Below, in pieces: positions 1 through 11,920 of a stretch of 64,000 nucleotides of DNA. The position numbers and the translations under genes are program-made. This DNA comes from Halichoerus grypus. Taxonomy: Eukaryota > Chordata > Mammalia > Carnivora > Phocidae. Under the pieces are notes generated by a model. It was not told where the DNA came from. It worked only from the letters and a program-made list of their open reading frames with translations, and did not search any database. The stretch is from positions 124,614,131-124,678,130 of the forward strand of contig NC_135714.1 of the NCBI RefSeq assembly GCF_964656455.1, read 5' to 3'. Position 1 is the first letter of the stretch, and every line of letters starts with the position of its first letter.

Positions 1-204
1 TGCCTGAATGCTAATTTGTCACAGTGCTGAGGGACCCCAGAGAAAAGAGATGCTTGATAATATTAACACCGAAAACAGAGGGGGAAACCTAAGAAAAATA
101 ACATTTACACAAGAAAAGTCTGAAAGGAAAAGAGAGGGACTCCTTTCAACAAAGGTGCTTATGTGGCTGGCCTTTTACTTGCTTCAAATAAAAGGTGGTT
201 TTAT

Positions 205-405
205 GGGGTGCCTGGGTGGCTCAATTGGTTAAGCGACTGCCTTCGGCTCAGGTCATGATCTCAGGGTCCTGGGATCGAGCCCCGCGTCGGGCTCCCTGCT
301 CGGCAGGAAGCCTGCTTCTCCCTCTCCCACTCCCCCTGCTTGTGTTCCCTTTCTCGCTGTCTCTCTCTCTGTCAAATAAATAAATAAAATCTTTAAAAAA
401 AAAAA
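205..405 (+). mobile_element. can-SINE, full length
   Basis: The tRNA-like head is GGGTGCCTGGGTGGCTCAAT, followed by the GGCTCAGGTCATGATCTCAG body, a CT-rich stretch and an A-tail. A perfect 14-bp target-site duplication, AAAGGTGGTTTTAT, lies at 191-204 and 406-419, which points to a young insertion. Confidence 0.95.
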
Positions 406-1534
406 AAAGGTGGTTTTATGACCATTTTTGGCCCATTAGGAAAATATTAAAGATGGTGTTTTAGTCTTCAGTTACCTGGGCTGTAAGCCCTTCACTTTGC
501 TGAAAGTTTTATGTAAATAAAGATGGAAGACAAGACCAAAATGAGCAGCTGGTGTTATTTCTGTTTTGAAACAGGTACGTTCTGATTGGAAAAGACGTTT
601 AATGAATGGCCTGAGCTGGCTCACCAGATGCTGACAATGAAACATTTAACTCTACCAATTGAAGGTTTCTGCCTCGGAAGATTAGGTACACCTTCACCTG
701 TCTGACAGCGTTGTAGGAGTAATTAGCAAGCAGGGAATTCCAGAATGAATTAAAGAACTGAGCCACGGAGACTTCATTCAAATGCTGGCTGTGTCTTCCA
801 GGAGGGGTCACCATATTTATGGAGACAAGGTGGGCAGGAAGTAGATTGAGATTACTTTTTTTCCTTTACTAGGCTGTGAAGGAAGAGTCTTTTGTCTGCT
901 TAAGAGAAAATCTGGCTAATATTCATGCTCACAGGATGTGAAAACACCAAAAATAGACTGAGGCTTTCATATGACAAAAATAACACAAGGTCATCAAATA
1001 CGTTTAACATGGTCACCAATACAGAACTGGCCCCTGGCTCAGAACAGAACTCACTGAACTCTGGCTCTGGAAAGCCTTGTTTAATTTTACAGAATTTATT
1101 TAGATATGTTTTTATAAATGAAGAAATACACTGAAATCTTTTTAGTCCAAGGCAAAGAGAAGCTGACGGATAGGACATGTGCTTTCATGGATTCTGGCAC
1201 AGCTCCCACCCTCTAAACTTAGTGCTCCCTAAAATTTTGCACTGGAGATCCTCTTACTAGTGGATAGTGGGACTTCCGGAAGGGCTTCCAAGTCTTAGTT
1301 AAGTGGTAAATGTGAGTAAGCTGCGACACAAATGCACAGTATTTTTTTAATATACATTTTTTGTTTTGTCAACATGGCCATTAATCACCCTCTGGCAGTA
1401 ATTTTCTTCTTGATGGTACCATGTTTATGATGAACATCAACCTCAGAAGAGATGCCTCCTGACACAAAAGAATGAGGCAGTTTGATTTGGGGATTAGAAG
1501 TCAGGACTGTTTATCCTTAAATCCATCTGTTTTA

Positions 1535-1743
1535 TTTTTTTAAAGATTGATTTATTTATTTGAGCGAGAGAGAGAAAGAGAGAGCACGCAGGGGTAAGGG
1601 GGAGAGGGACAGAGAGAATCTCAAGCAGACTCCCCGATAAGCATGGACCCTGATGCACAGCTTGACCTCAAGACCCATGAGATCATAACCTGAGCCAAAA
1701 TCACAAGTCGGACACTCAACCGACTGAGCCACCCAGGCCCCCC
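1535..1743 (-). mobile_element. can-SINE, full length
   Basis: Reverse-oriented SINE: T-rich tail, GA-rich stretch, then the head ending GAGCCACCCAGGCCCCC. A 17-bp duplication, TAAATCCATCTGTTTTA, lies at 1518-1534 and 1744-1760. The body is more diverged than its flanking duplication. Confidence 0.92.
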
Positions 1744-2002
1744 TAAATCCATCTGTTTTAAAAAGGTTGACCGAGGTTTCTGTGGTTTAACTTGGCTAGG
1801 TGATGTCCTACTAACCCCCTCCTGCCCTTTATTTATTCTGAATGATATAAAAATTGGGGAGTTAAGGCCTCATTTAGAAGGCTTTTAGGCAGAGGAAGAA
1901 ATTAAGAAAGACCTGGGAGCCATTTCTGGAAATAATGATGTTTTTCTAATCCCCTCCGTTTTCCTTGACCTCTGAGTACTTCACTAAGAGAACTGTGGTT
2001 TT

Positions 2003-2201
2003 GGGACGCTTGGGTGGGTTAAGTGTCTGCCTTCGGCTCAGGTCATGATCCTGGGGTCCTGGGGTCCTGGGATCGAGTTCCGCATCGGGCTCCTTGCTCA
2101 GCGGGGCGTCTCCCTCTCCCTCTGCCTGCCACTCCCCCTGCTTGTGCTCTCTCTGTCTCTCTCTGACAAATAAATGAATAGAATCTTAAAAAAAAAAAAA
2201 A
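2003..2201 (+). mobile_element. can-SINE, full length
   Basis: The head is GGGACGCTTGGGTGGGTTAA with several bases lost, and GGGGTCCT is duplicated in tandem inside the body. The A-tail ends at 2201. The target duplication AGAACTGTGGTTTT is at 1989-2002 and 2202-2215. Confidence 0.93.
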
Positions 2202-2339
2202 AGAACTGTGGTTTTTCACAAGTCAGTACAAACAAATGGCCACTTTTATCAACAAATGAGTAGGCATAACCCTATGTTGCAGTCTTTCTGGAACACAATA
2301 GTGCATAAATGCACATCGACACAGAACGCAGTCCTAATG

Positions 2340-2496
2340 CAGTGGTTCTCGGCCCCAGCTACACCTCACAATCACCTGGGTGGCTTTTAGAAAGTCTCTA
2401 TCCTGAGAGAATCGGAATTAATAGCTGTGGGCAGGGGTTGGGGCATCACGGTTATTGGACGGCTCCCAGGTGATTCTAATGTGAGCTGGGCTGAGA
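2340..2496 (+). mobile_element. MER5A-type hAT element
   Basis: It starts CAGTGGTTCTCGGCCCCAGC and AATCACCTGGGTGGCTTTTA and ends near GGTGATTCTAATGTGAGCTG, mirroring its start, as in MER5A (hAT-Charlie non-autonomous). Confidence 0.82.
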
Positions 2497-2559
2497 AGCC
2501 AGGTCTGGTAAGAAGGGGGAGCAAGAGGACTCTCTGGAGGATTCTGGAGGGAGACAGAT

Positions 2560-2790
2560 GGGCCCGTGTGCCGGTTCTGCTGTTTTCCCACTGTGTGAAC
2601 TGGGGTGAGTTATCTGACCTCACGGAAGCAGAGTTTTCTCCTCTGGACGGTGGGATCAGTAACAGCTACTGGGCAGGGCTGTCGTGAAGCTTACCTGAGA
2701 TAAGAAGGCAACGTATGTGCTTAACCCAGTGCCTAGCATGTAGTAGGCACCACACGAACACGAGAGCCTGCTCCTTTTAAGGTTTCAACG
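2560..2790 (+). mobile_element. MIR SINE
   Basis: CTGTGTGAACTGGGGTGAGT, TCTCCTCTGGACGGTGGGAT and CAGTGCCTAGCATGTAGTAG follow the MIR order. Confidence 0.75.
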
Positions 2791-2934
2791 TGTCTTCGCA
2801 TCTACTTTTCTGATTTAATGTTCACCTCAGCCTTGGGAGGCAGGAGAAAAATACAGGCCTGCAAGTTTGGATGTCAATATGTCTGGCTGATTTAGAATTT
2901 CATATCATTTTATTATAAAAATAATTTCATCTCC

Positions 2935-4075
2935 TCTCTAACCTCTGCAGTGCCTCAGGGCTCGGTCCTCAGAGCGTCTTTCTCCTCTATCTCCATGATC
3001 CTTAGTGATCTCATCCAGTCTCTGAGCTTAAAATAGCCTCTATATGATGAAAACTCCAGACTCACGGGGCCAGCTCTCCACCGGATGTTGAGAAGACATC
3101 TCAAACTTAGAATGTTCAAAACGGAACCCTTGACCTGCCCCCACATCCTTCTCTTCCACCACCAAAATCTGTTTCTTTGCCATCTTCCCTAATCCAGTAA
3201 ATGGCAACTCCATCCTTCCAGCCCCTCAGGCCAAACACCTTGGAATATCTTTAATTCCCGTTTTTCTTACAAGCACATCTAGTTTATCAGGAAGTGCTAT
3301 TGCTCTGTGTTCAGAATATGTCCAGAATCCAACACCACTTCCACCGCTATTACCTTTGACCTTAAACTCCTGTCTGGATTAAAGCTTCAGAACTGGCCGT
3401 CCTGTTTCTCACTACTGTACCCCTCCGCCCATCCGGCCCCAGGAGCCACAGGGGTCCTTTCAAAGTGGACGTTGGATGTTGTCACTAGTCTACTCAACCT
3501 TCCAGTGGCTTCCGCTCTCATTCTGAGTAAAAGGTTAAGTCCTTATAATGGCCAACAAGGCCTTACACGATATCACTCACCCCTCTCCCATTACCTGTAC
3601 CGCGTCTCCTGCAGCTCTCTCGCTCCCTCATTCCCCTCCCAGAATACCGGCCCCTTCCTCATCCTCCAACTGGCCAAGCACAGCGTCACCTCAGGTCTTT
3701 CGCCCTCACTGCCCCTTCCCCTTGGAATCTCCTTGCCCTAAATGCCCAAAAGGCTTGCTCACTGTGTCCTTCCGGTCTTTGATCCAATGGCCCCTCTAAA
3801 CCTAAAACTTTCCCACCTCCACCCGGGCACTCCTATTCTCCTTATTCTCCTTCCTGTAATAACAATTCTCTCTTTTCGTATGACACTTACCATCACCAGA
3901 TGGTTATATGTTTAACTGTTCGTCTGTTTAATCCTACTGGAAAGGAACTAGATAAGGGCAAGAACATTTGTGTACTTTGTTCACTGCTGTAACCCATGGG
4001 GCCTGGAACAGGGCCTGGCATACGAAGGCACTAAATAAACACTTGGTGAGTGAATGAATGGATCAAGGAGATTGT
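2935..4075 (+). mobile_element. L2 (CR1-clade LINE) 3' part
   Basis: Long recognisable order of L2 3' ORF2 and UTR blocks: GTGCCTCAGGGCTCGGTCCT, AATGGCAACTCCATCCTTCC, AATGGCCAACAAGGCCTTAC and the end CTAAATAAACACTTGGTGAG followed by TGAATGAATG. Its open frame of 144 codons is a decayed ORF2 remnant, not a gene. Confidence 0.8.
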
Positions 4076-5374
4076 GTTTTAAAAGCACCTTTTCATTGGC
4101 ACGAGCGCTTCCTGTTTGGTCTTGCACTCACTGTCAGTGCAGAAGGGTTTGTTTTTTTACTAATAGTTAGGCAGTCTGCTCTAGCAGTACGAGCGTACTA
4201 GTACTGGGGGACGAGCCGTAGTACAGACAGCGCTAGGACACAGAGCAAACGTGCAGCAAAGGCAGCTCTGGCGAGTGTCACGGCTACACTCTCATGACCG
4301 TGCTCCACGGCTTCAGGAGAGATGACATTCCAAATGAGCTGGCTTCCAGGGACCCAGAGATCTTCTGAGTTGTGTCCAAGTTTACATCTCCACTTGCCCC
4401 CACGGTAACTTGTCAAAAACCTACCGAGTACCCCGTGGCTTTAAAAAGTGGGCAGCTACCTTTAATTAATGGCTGGAGTTGTGTGGATGGGGGCTGTAGA
4501 TGGGGACAAGAAGGCGGTGGGTGTCCCCCTCGTTTTGCAGCTGCAGGCTCATTTATTCTTTGCTGTAAAGAGGCATGGAGCTGGCTGTCATTAAATACAT
4601 GCAAGTGGGTTTATAGTGTCTGGTTCAATTAAGGGAACTTCTGGGAAGAGACGTGACCAAATAAATAATTGGAGAGATGCAACTCTGAAATGACAACTGC
4701 TATTCACAGGCCTCTGTTTGCGAGTGGAGATGGAGAGATATGAACTTCAAGTGAATGAAATCTCCTGGGTGAGGGTCTTCACTTCAAACACAGTAAACAA
4801 CTGTTGTTCTGTGATGCACATTTTAGTACTGCTACGGGCAAACTTTCTAAATATTAATAATAATAATAAAGACCAAACCCCTCTGCAACCGGCAGCGAGT
4901 GCAGAGCTAGTGGGAAGCACTGGGAGATGGGCCGTTGTCAGCTCTCCTGGACGTGGCGAAGCCTTCATCAGAAAGGACCAGCCCCCGAACACCACAACGG
5001 GCTCCTCTCCCTTCTTGTGGCATTTCCCTTTCAGAAGCATGGAGTGTATGTGACTTTGGGTGCGTTACTGATTATTAATGTGTAAAACTGATCTCTGTAG
5101 AGCTACCACTATGATGGGGTGGTTTTTACTTTGAAGTAAATATGAAACTCGGGAAGTGAAAGTCTGCACTAACTTAATGCCACTAAGAGTTGACATTCGA
5201 AGCACACAGGATAAGGACTTCGTATATAGTTCGAGGTGCCACCGTGAGCCAAACTCGGCTGCAGTGAAGCTGGTGCCGGTAAACACCGGCTCCTCTTGCT
5301 CCTGCCCCGTCACTGAGGCTGAACGAGCGGCGGACAGCTAACACACCCTTCTTAGAAATTTCTAGAAGCCTGGG

Positions 5375-5625
5375 TGGTGTGATGGAAAGGATCTGGTCCT
5401 TGATGTCAGAGACCTGGGTTTAAACCCTGACCACGCCATCTACCAGCTATATGGTCAGGTGATCTAACCCTAATACCCTCAGTTTCCACATCTGCTCAAA
5501 ATGAGGTTAAAATAACTGTCTCAAAGGGGAGTTGGAGGTGTTAGTGAGGCAGTGCTTGTCAAGCACCTAGGACGGCACCTGGCACAGATGCTGGCGACTA
5601 GGGTTATGATTCTGGTTAGAAATAG
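5375..5625 (+). mobile_element. MIR SINE, nearly full length
   Basis: GACCTGGGTTTAAACCCTGA, CTCAGTTTCCACATCTGCTC, then GGCACCTGGCACAGATGCTG: the whole MIR order is present. Confidence 0.8.
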
Positions 5626-5938
5626 CATTATGACATAGTATTGTGGGGCTCAGATTTAGTCCTTTACAGGACTGAACAGAAAGGGGCTTGCTACTGAAAT
5701 CATCCAGGGTGAGATCTAAAGCATTCCTAAAAGTTTTGAGAATGGTGACTGCTGAGGACTGCCACGGGGACTGAAACCTCCTCGCTAGGGTGCTGCCAAA
5801 CTCCCCTGGCCTTCATCTGTCCCCTGGCCTTACAACTTCTGGGTAAGTGCTTATGGTTCTATTTGGGTTGCTGTCCCTTTCAGAGTGCTGACTTCTGGAA
5901 AGCGGTGATTTTATCTTGTGTTTCTTTTCTTTCTTTTT

Positions 5939-6150
5939 TAATTTTAATTTTACTTTTTAAAAAGGTTTATTTATTTATTTCTGAGAGAGAGAGAGTGTGT
6001 GAGTGCATGATGGGGAGGGGAGGGAGGGGCAGAGGGAGAGAGACAAGCAGACTCCCCGCTGAGCCGGGCTTGATCCCAGGACCCTGAGATCATGACCTGA
6101 ACTGAAATCAAGAGTTGGAGGCTTCACTGACTGAGCCACCCAGGCACCCC
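5939..6150 (-). mobile_element. can-SINE, full length
   Basis: Reverse SINE with T-rich tail, (GA)n, GGGAGAGAGACAAGCAGACT and a head ending CACCCAGGCACCCC. A likely target duplication, TCTTTTCTTTCTTTTT, is at 5923-5938 and 6151-6166. It belongs to the older body type (CAAGCAGACTCCCCGCTGAG). Confidence 0.9.
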
Positions 6151-7369
6151 TCTTTTCTTTCTTTTTCCAAAATCTTTCCACAGTATCAATTATATTGTAA
6201 GATTTTCTGGGAAAAATCATATATATTTCCTTTCATGAAGGGACTTATGTAAGGACAACTTTCAAATACCAGGCATGCTGAAATTATTTTAAATATGCTT
6301 AAACTTTACTCTCAGCTTAAAAAAGAAAGCTTCACTTTTGGAGAGACTGCTAGGGATGATGGGTGGGCACTAAGTGAATGGCTTTCCTTTGATCAGGTTA
6401 TGCCTTGTGAAATACTGGCATACTTCCACATCCAAATGCTGTGGTTTAACCACATTGATGCAAAGGGAACTCAAAAGACCTTTGAAGTTCAGGCACAAAT
6501 ATAGATATAGATTAGAAAAACAGGAGCAAGTTTTTGTCCTTCCTAGACACAACCACAGTATCACATACTGAAGCCGTGGAAAGAGGAGGTGAATGATTCC
6601 GAGAAATCGGAGTTCAAGCCTACTGAGTTGTTTTAAAAATTTTATTGTTTATCTTTTTAGGCTACTTTGTAGTATGTCATGAGCATCTATGTCCTAAGTA
6701 TCTCCTTTTGGCTAATAATGAGATAAAAAGTATCCACATCATGGCCAGAATAAAGTTAAAAAAAGAAAACAAAACAAAAAAACAACACCCCAAACCAACC
6801 AAGCCAAGTTGATCCAGACTAGTTTCCATTATCATAAAAAAGCACTTACACAAAACTTGCCTGAATGCTCTGCTAGGTCAAAAGCTTCCCTAAAGACCTG
6901 GGTGGGTGAGCCAGCATCTCTGGAAACCAGGAGGTGATTCTGGATGCATGTATTATGGTGGCTCTAAACTTTCAGGTGCATAATACTGTTTATTGGTATG
7001 TTTCAAAAATCAGACTCCAGGGTCTTATTCTTAAAAATTCTGAATCAGATGAGGTCCAGTAATCTTTTTTTTTTTTTTTTTCCTTTAAAGGAAGTAATTT
7101 GCTGTAATTTAGAGGGCCACCCTTGGGGAAATGTTGATCTTAAGGTACCCCTCTGAAGGCTCAAGATTCTAAAGCTGAATACGTTTCAAAATCAGAGAAT
7201 TTTTTTTTCACCACCATAAATCAGATAATTATTGAATGTTAGAACGAGAAGAGCCCCAGAGATCATTTAGTCTAAATTTTTCATAGCTAGTGAGCCACAG
7301 GACTGATACTAGAGCACAAGACTTTCTGAAGAACTCCCATTACAGCTCAGCACGTGGCTAAAAGCCAGC

Positions 7370-7530
7370 CTGGTGTAAGTTCTGGCTCTGCCACCTGGGT
7401 TATGTGACTTGGGCAAGTTACTTATCATTTAGGAACCTCACTTTCCTTATCCGAGGTGATTGTGGGAGTGATGTGAGCTGGTGTGTGTAAGGACTGTTGG
7501 GAAGTGACTACACCAGGGTGGTCATGCATA
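7370..7530 (+). mobile_element. MIR SINE
   Basis: TTCTGGCTCTGCCACCTGGG and ACTTGGGCAAGTTACTTATC are MIR core sequence. Confidence 0.7.
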
Positions 7531-9554
7531 AGTTTCAGATTCTTTCAGGCAGATAATGTGTAGTGGCCAAAGAAAGAATTTTACGGTAGGTGAAGGTGAG
7601 CCACATCCCCACCAGCTGACCAGCAGGTTTGAATGGAAAAGCAAGCTGCCACACATACTGGTATTTTTAACTTAACACGTATTAGTAAGTCACACACAAA
7701 ATAGTTTACACAACCTATCCTGTCAGCTCAAAGTCCCAGCTCTGACCTTTCCAGTGATCTCACTAGCCCCTTGCATGTGGTCTCTCAGAGCACACATAGC
7801 AACATTCCAGAACAGGATTTCTGTGACCCTTAACAGTCAGCCTCAGGCGACCACAGATCCTAATAGCAGCAGGGCACAAAACCATGTAGGGATGAGCCTC
7901 CAGCACAGCCCTGGCGATTTCGGATTCAAGCCACTGGATTTGCTAGATTTGCTAGATTCTTTGTAGCAAGTAGGAAGTGTCTCTATAGTTTTCAGGCAGT
8001 CTACTGATCAGTGAGAGTCCATTTATTACATGCAAAGTAAGTCAGCAATTTCATCAATAAAAACCTATTTCAGAATTCATTATGCTGATAAGCAAAATCT
8101 CTGGTTGACAGAGATACAGATAACAAAAACATTTGTTGGAGCTGCCTCTGGAGTATTTCCCCTCTGATAAAATAGTAGCTGAACACTCGGGTGAGAATTT
8201 TCCATTAGAGCAACTGTGGCCGTTCCTAGTGCTGAACTCTAACCTAATTAGTACACACATACATGATGCCACACTGTGAATGCGAAAGTATTTTCAAGTA
8301 AATTACTTCATGTAACAAGCACATAGCACAGTGTTTGCCTATTAAGTATCCAATTACGGTTAGCTGTTAGCATTATTCCTACTACTATTAAAAACATGAT
8401 GAATAGAGACACAATTAAAAAATAAATAAATAAAATGTATAGAAACTCTGTAATATAAGCTGCATTAATAAAACATAAATGCAGGTGATCTTATATTACT
8501 GCAAATCAAGAATTGTTCAGAGTTTGAATTTAGCTCTGGTTCCTACAAGGTATCAGAAATTTGGGTTAAAGTTTGATTTAAAAAAAGACAGTAGAAGCTA
8601 AAGCCTACATCTCACCTAGCAGGTATAAGGTCATACTTCTCAGACCTTGGATTATGACCCATTAATGAGCTGCAAATCAATTTAATGGGTTTTATCTACC
8701 ACTTGGATAGAATATGGAATGTATCATATAAAGTAAGAGTGAATGTTATTTTGTAAAACTTTTACATGCAAGCAGTGCGTACTGGATCACACTGTAAAAT
8801 ATATTTCTAACTGCTGGTTGTAGTTAAAAACGTTTGACAGTCTATGGCATAGGAAACATGAAGGAGGAGGAGAAACATGTGGGTATCAGGGCACTGATCT
8901 TCCAGATGAACATCTCCTGGCATATCATTAAGATTAATGGTTCTTGAGGGTCAGGGTAATAAAACCAAAACCAAAGAGTGTTTATTATCTTTAATTTCAG
9001 ACTTGCTGCCTAGAACCTGGGAACTTCCTAAATTCTTATTACATAAGCCTAGATACGCTAGAAATGATTTTCAGACACCAACTTCAGAATCAAAAGTTCA
9101 AAACAAAATAAACCCCAAACCTCTGAAGAACTTAAGTGTACTACTTTGAGAACTTACATTTCTTTCTTTCTTTATATGGATCAGAAAATGGTACAAAATG
9201 ACAGACACTTCCTCACTTTTCTTCAGCATAGTAGTAAACTCTATTGTGTCTATAATTTCGGTGGCATCTTTAAGAATCTATTAAATCGCAGAGGTCCTCA
9301 AACTGCCTTTCCTTACACAATTGTAACTGCAGCAGCAAACTGCAGGACAGAAACATACTTATGGCTATGGCCCACACACAAACTTCTATTTTTTGTCTTT
9401 ACTCTGGATTTCTATTTCCATTTTAACAGTTTATTGTCAGACAGCACTACGGCTCTTAGTTTGCTAGAAAAGAGTGCAGACAGTGATGCCTCATGAAAGG
9501 TAAAGGCTGGTTCATCAAGACTCACTTTAAATAGAATATAGAATATAATTTTTT

Positions 9555-10087
9555 TTGGCTATTATGTCTCGAAATCTTTTTATTTATTTTTAACTTTTTA
9601 TTTAAATTCAATTTAGTTAACATATAGTTTATTATTAGTTTCAGGGGTAGAATTTAGTGATTCATCAGTTGCATATAACACCCAGTGCTCACTACATCAA
9701 TTGCCCTTCTTAATTGCCCATCACCCAATTACCCCATTCTCCCCACCCACCTCCCCTCCAGCAACCCTCAGTTTGTTTCTTATAGTTAAGAGTCTCGTAT
9801 GGTTTGCCTCCCTCTCTGTTTTACACTGTTGGTGGGAATGCAAACTGGTGCAACCACCTAGAAAACAGTATGGAGTTTCCTTAAAAAGTTAAAAACAGAA
9901 CTACCCTACAACCCAGCAATTGCACTACTACGTATTTATCCAAAGGATACAAAGGGATCCGAAGGGGCACATGCACCCCAATGTTTATAGCAGCAACATC
10001 CACAATAGCCAAACTATGGAAAGAGCCCAGATGTCCATTGACAGATGAATGGATAAAGAAGAAGTGGTACACATGCGCGTGCACGCA

Positions 10088-10133
<46 letters not shown>

Positions 10134-10303
10134 AATACTACTCAGCCATCAAAAAGAATGAAATCGTGCCATTTGCAGAGATGTGGATGGAACTAGAAGG
10201 TATTATGCTAAGTGAAATAAGTCAGTCGGAGAAAGACAAATACTATATGATCTCACTCTATGTGGAATTAAAGAAACAAAACAGATGAACATAGGGGAAG
10301 GAC
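9555..10303 (-). mobile_element. L1 insertion with 5' inversion
   Basis: The left part (to about 9821) is carnivore L1 3'-UTR in reverse, containing TTAGTTAACATATAGTTTAT and CACCCAATTACCCCATTCTC. The right part (about 9822-10303) is L1 ORF2-end sequence in forward orientation, including GTTGGTGGGAATGCAAACTG and GAATACTACTCAGCCATC. Two halves of one L1 facing opposite ways is the mark of twin priming. A candidate target duplication, AGAATAYAAYTTTTT, lies near 9540-9554 and 10304-10318. ORF2 remains are broken fragments only. Confidence 0.88.
10090..10131 (+). repeat. (AC)n microsatellite inside the L1
   Basis: About 21 AC units replacing the short TATATACACA-type segment that normally precedes GGAATACTACTCAGCC in L1. 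It probably expanded from that seed. Confidence 0.9.
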
Positions 10304-11704
10304 AGAATACAACTTTTTGTTATTAAAGAAGGTAGAAGGAATGACTGCCAGTTTATGACTAGGCCACATGGAAATATGTGCTTATGGGAACAATTATAGA
10401 TATTAAGTATTTTTAAACTGTTTTATAACTAGCGATGTCATCAGAAGTGATTTTCTTTTTTAAACAACTAATAAAATACTTCAAACTCACACTGAGATTG
10501 CACATTCACAATGTTTTGAAGTGTGAAGCATATTCACAATATAATGAAGACTTTTGGTCTTCAAAGTGCTTTTGTATCTTATTATCCAATGCAGTTCTAG
10601 AAGTGAGGAGGCTGGGAATCCAGTCTCTATTAGTTATATGATAAGCCTGTAAATTTCTTCCAGGCTTTCATTTCTTTGTAGGCAAAATAAGATAATTACT
10701 GACCTGCTAATATTCAAGGTTTTCGGGTTATATGATTTAATGAGCTCATTGCTTTAAAAAGCGCTTCCCAATTGGGGGCCAGTTTTATTAAGACAATAGT
10801 CTCTATATGCCAAAGAGAGTTACAGATAAGTTTTAGAGGAAAAGAACCACAGAAATGCAAACTTTCCTATTTCAATCCCATTTCCTCTTAAGAAAATAAT
10901 GCAGATGTTACTAAATGATCTTTTTCAGCCCCAGTTACAGGTAGTTCTGTTGCATTCTCAAATAGCTTCCAAGTAAAACTGAAAATAAGATCCTTTGCAG
11001 ATTCTGTTTCTCTGATGAAACTCTGGAGTATGAAGGTATTTTTTAACCTCTTTTGGAAGAAGCAAGAGCCGTATTTCCTTTCCTGTAGTCACGTTATTTA
11101 CCGAACTGTTCACGAACTCTTTTCTCTTGCACGCATGGCGGGGAAACTGTTATCGTAGATAAGTATCAGTCACTGAGCACAGACTCACAGAAACTTAAGC
11201 CTGGGAGGAATGTCATGTGTCGTCTTGCCCAGCTTCTCATTTTACAGATGAGGAAATTGAGGCCCACAGCAGTTACGTGATCTCTTTCAGCTTTTGGTGA
11301 GAGAAGTGGAACTTGCATCCAGGCTAGGATCAGGGATGTGTTCTTCCCACTCTTTGCAGAATCCCATGCCTTACCAAAAAGGTATATTCTTTTTGCTTAG
11401 CACATAGTTTCTTGTCACAGCTCAGCTGTGTGGCTGCCACCATAGCCTCATAATGAAGGATAAACAGTGTGAGGGAATACCTGCCTTGATTCGCCTTTGT
11501 ACGTGGTGTCTACAAATGGTAAGACATATGGTGGACTTTTAATAAGCGTCGATCGTGATACTCTAAAATTTCAATAGCATTATTCCAATTCAGACATGCT
11601 TTTGGAAAGAAGAAACAACTGCGAATCTCACAGTTGACTGCCAATTGTCAGCTGCCATGTTATGAGAGTGTGTGCTTTCATTGTGCTATTTAAAAACATC
11701 ACAT

Positions 11705-11920
11705 GGGGCACCTGGGTGGCTCAGTCAGTTAAGCGTCTGCCTTCGGCTCAGGTCATGACCCCAGGGTCCTGGGATTGAGCCCTGCATCAGGCTCCCTGCT
11801 TAGCAGGAAGCCTGCTTCTCCCTCTCCCACCACCCACCTCTGCTTGTGTTCCTTCTCTCACTGTCACTCTCTTTGTCAAATATATAAATAAAAATCTTAA
11901 AAAAAATAAAAATAAAAAAA
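11705..11920 (+). mobile_element. can-SINE, full length
   Basis: The head is GGGGCACCTGGGTGGCTCAG, with a full body and an A-tail broken by several AAATAAA units. A short target duplication, TAAAAACAT, lies at 11691 and 11921. The tail end is therefore approximate. Confidence 0.92.

Noticed and set aside
3307..3741. 144-codon open frame, the longest in the window
   Set aside because: It lies inside an L2 element and matches L2 3' blocks at DNA level; decayed LINE sequence.
4198..5341. Several open frames of 60-111 codons on both strands
   Set aside because: No domain match, no splice sites in agreement, and no codon bias; chance frames in GC-richer intron DNA.
9822..10303. Intact reverse-transcriptase gene
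   Set aside because: Only the far 3' end of ORF2 is present, inverted and broken by the (AC)n run.
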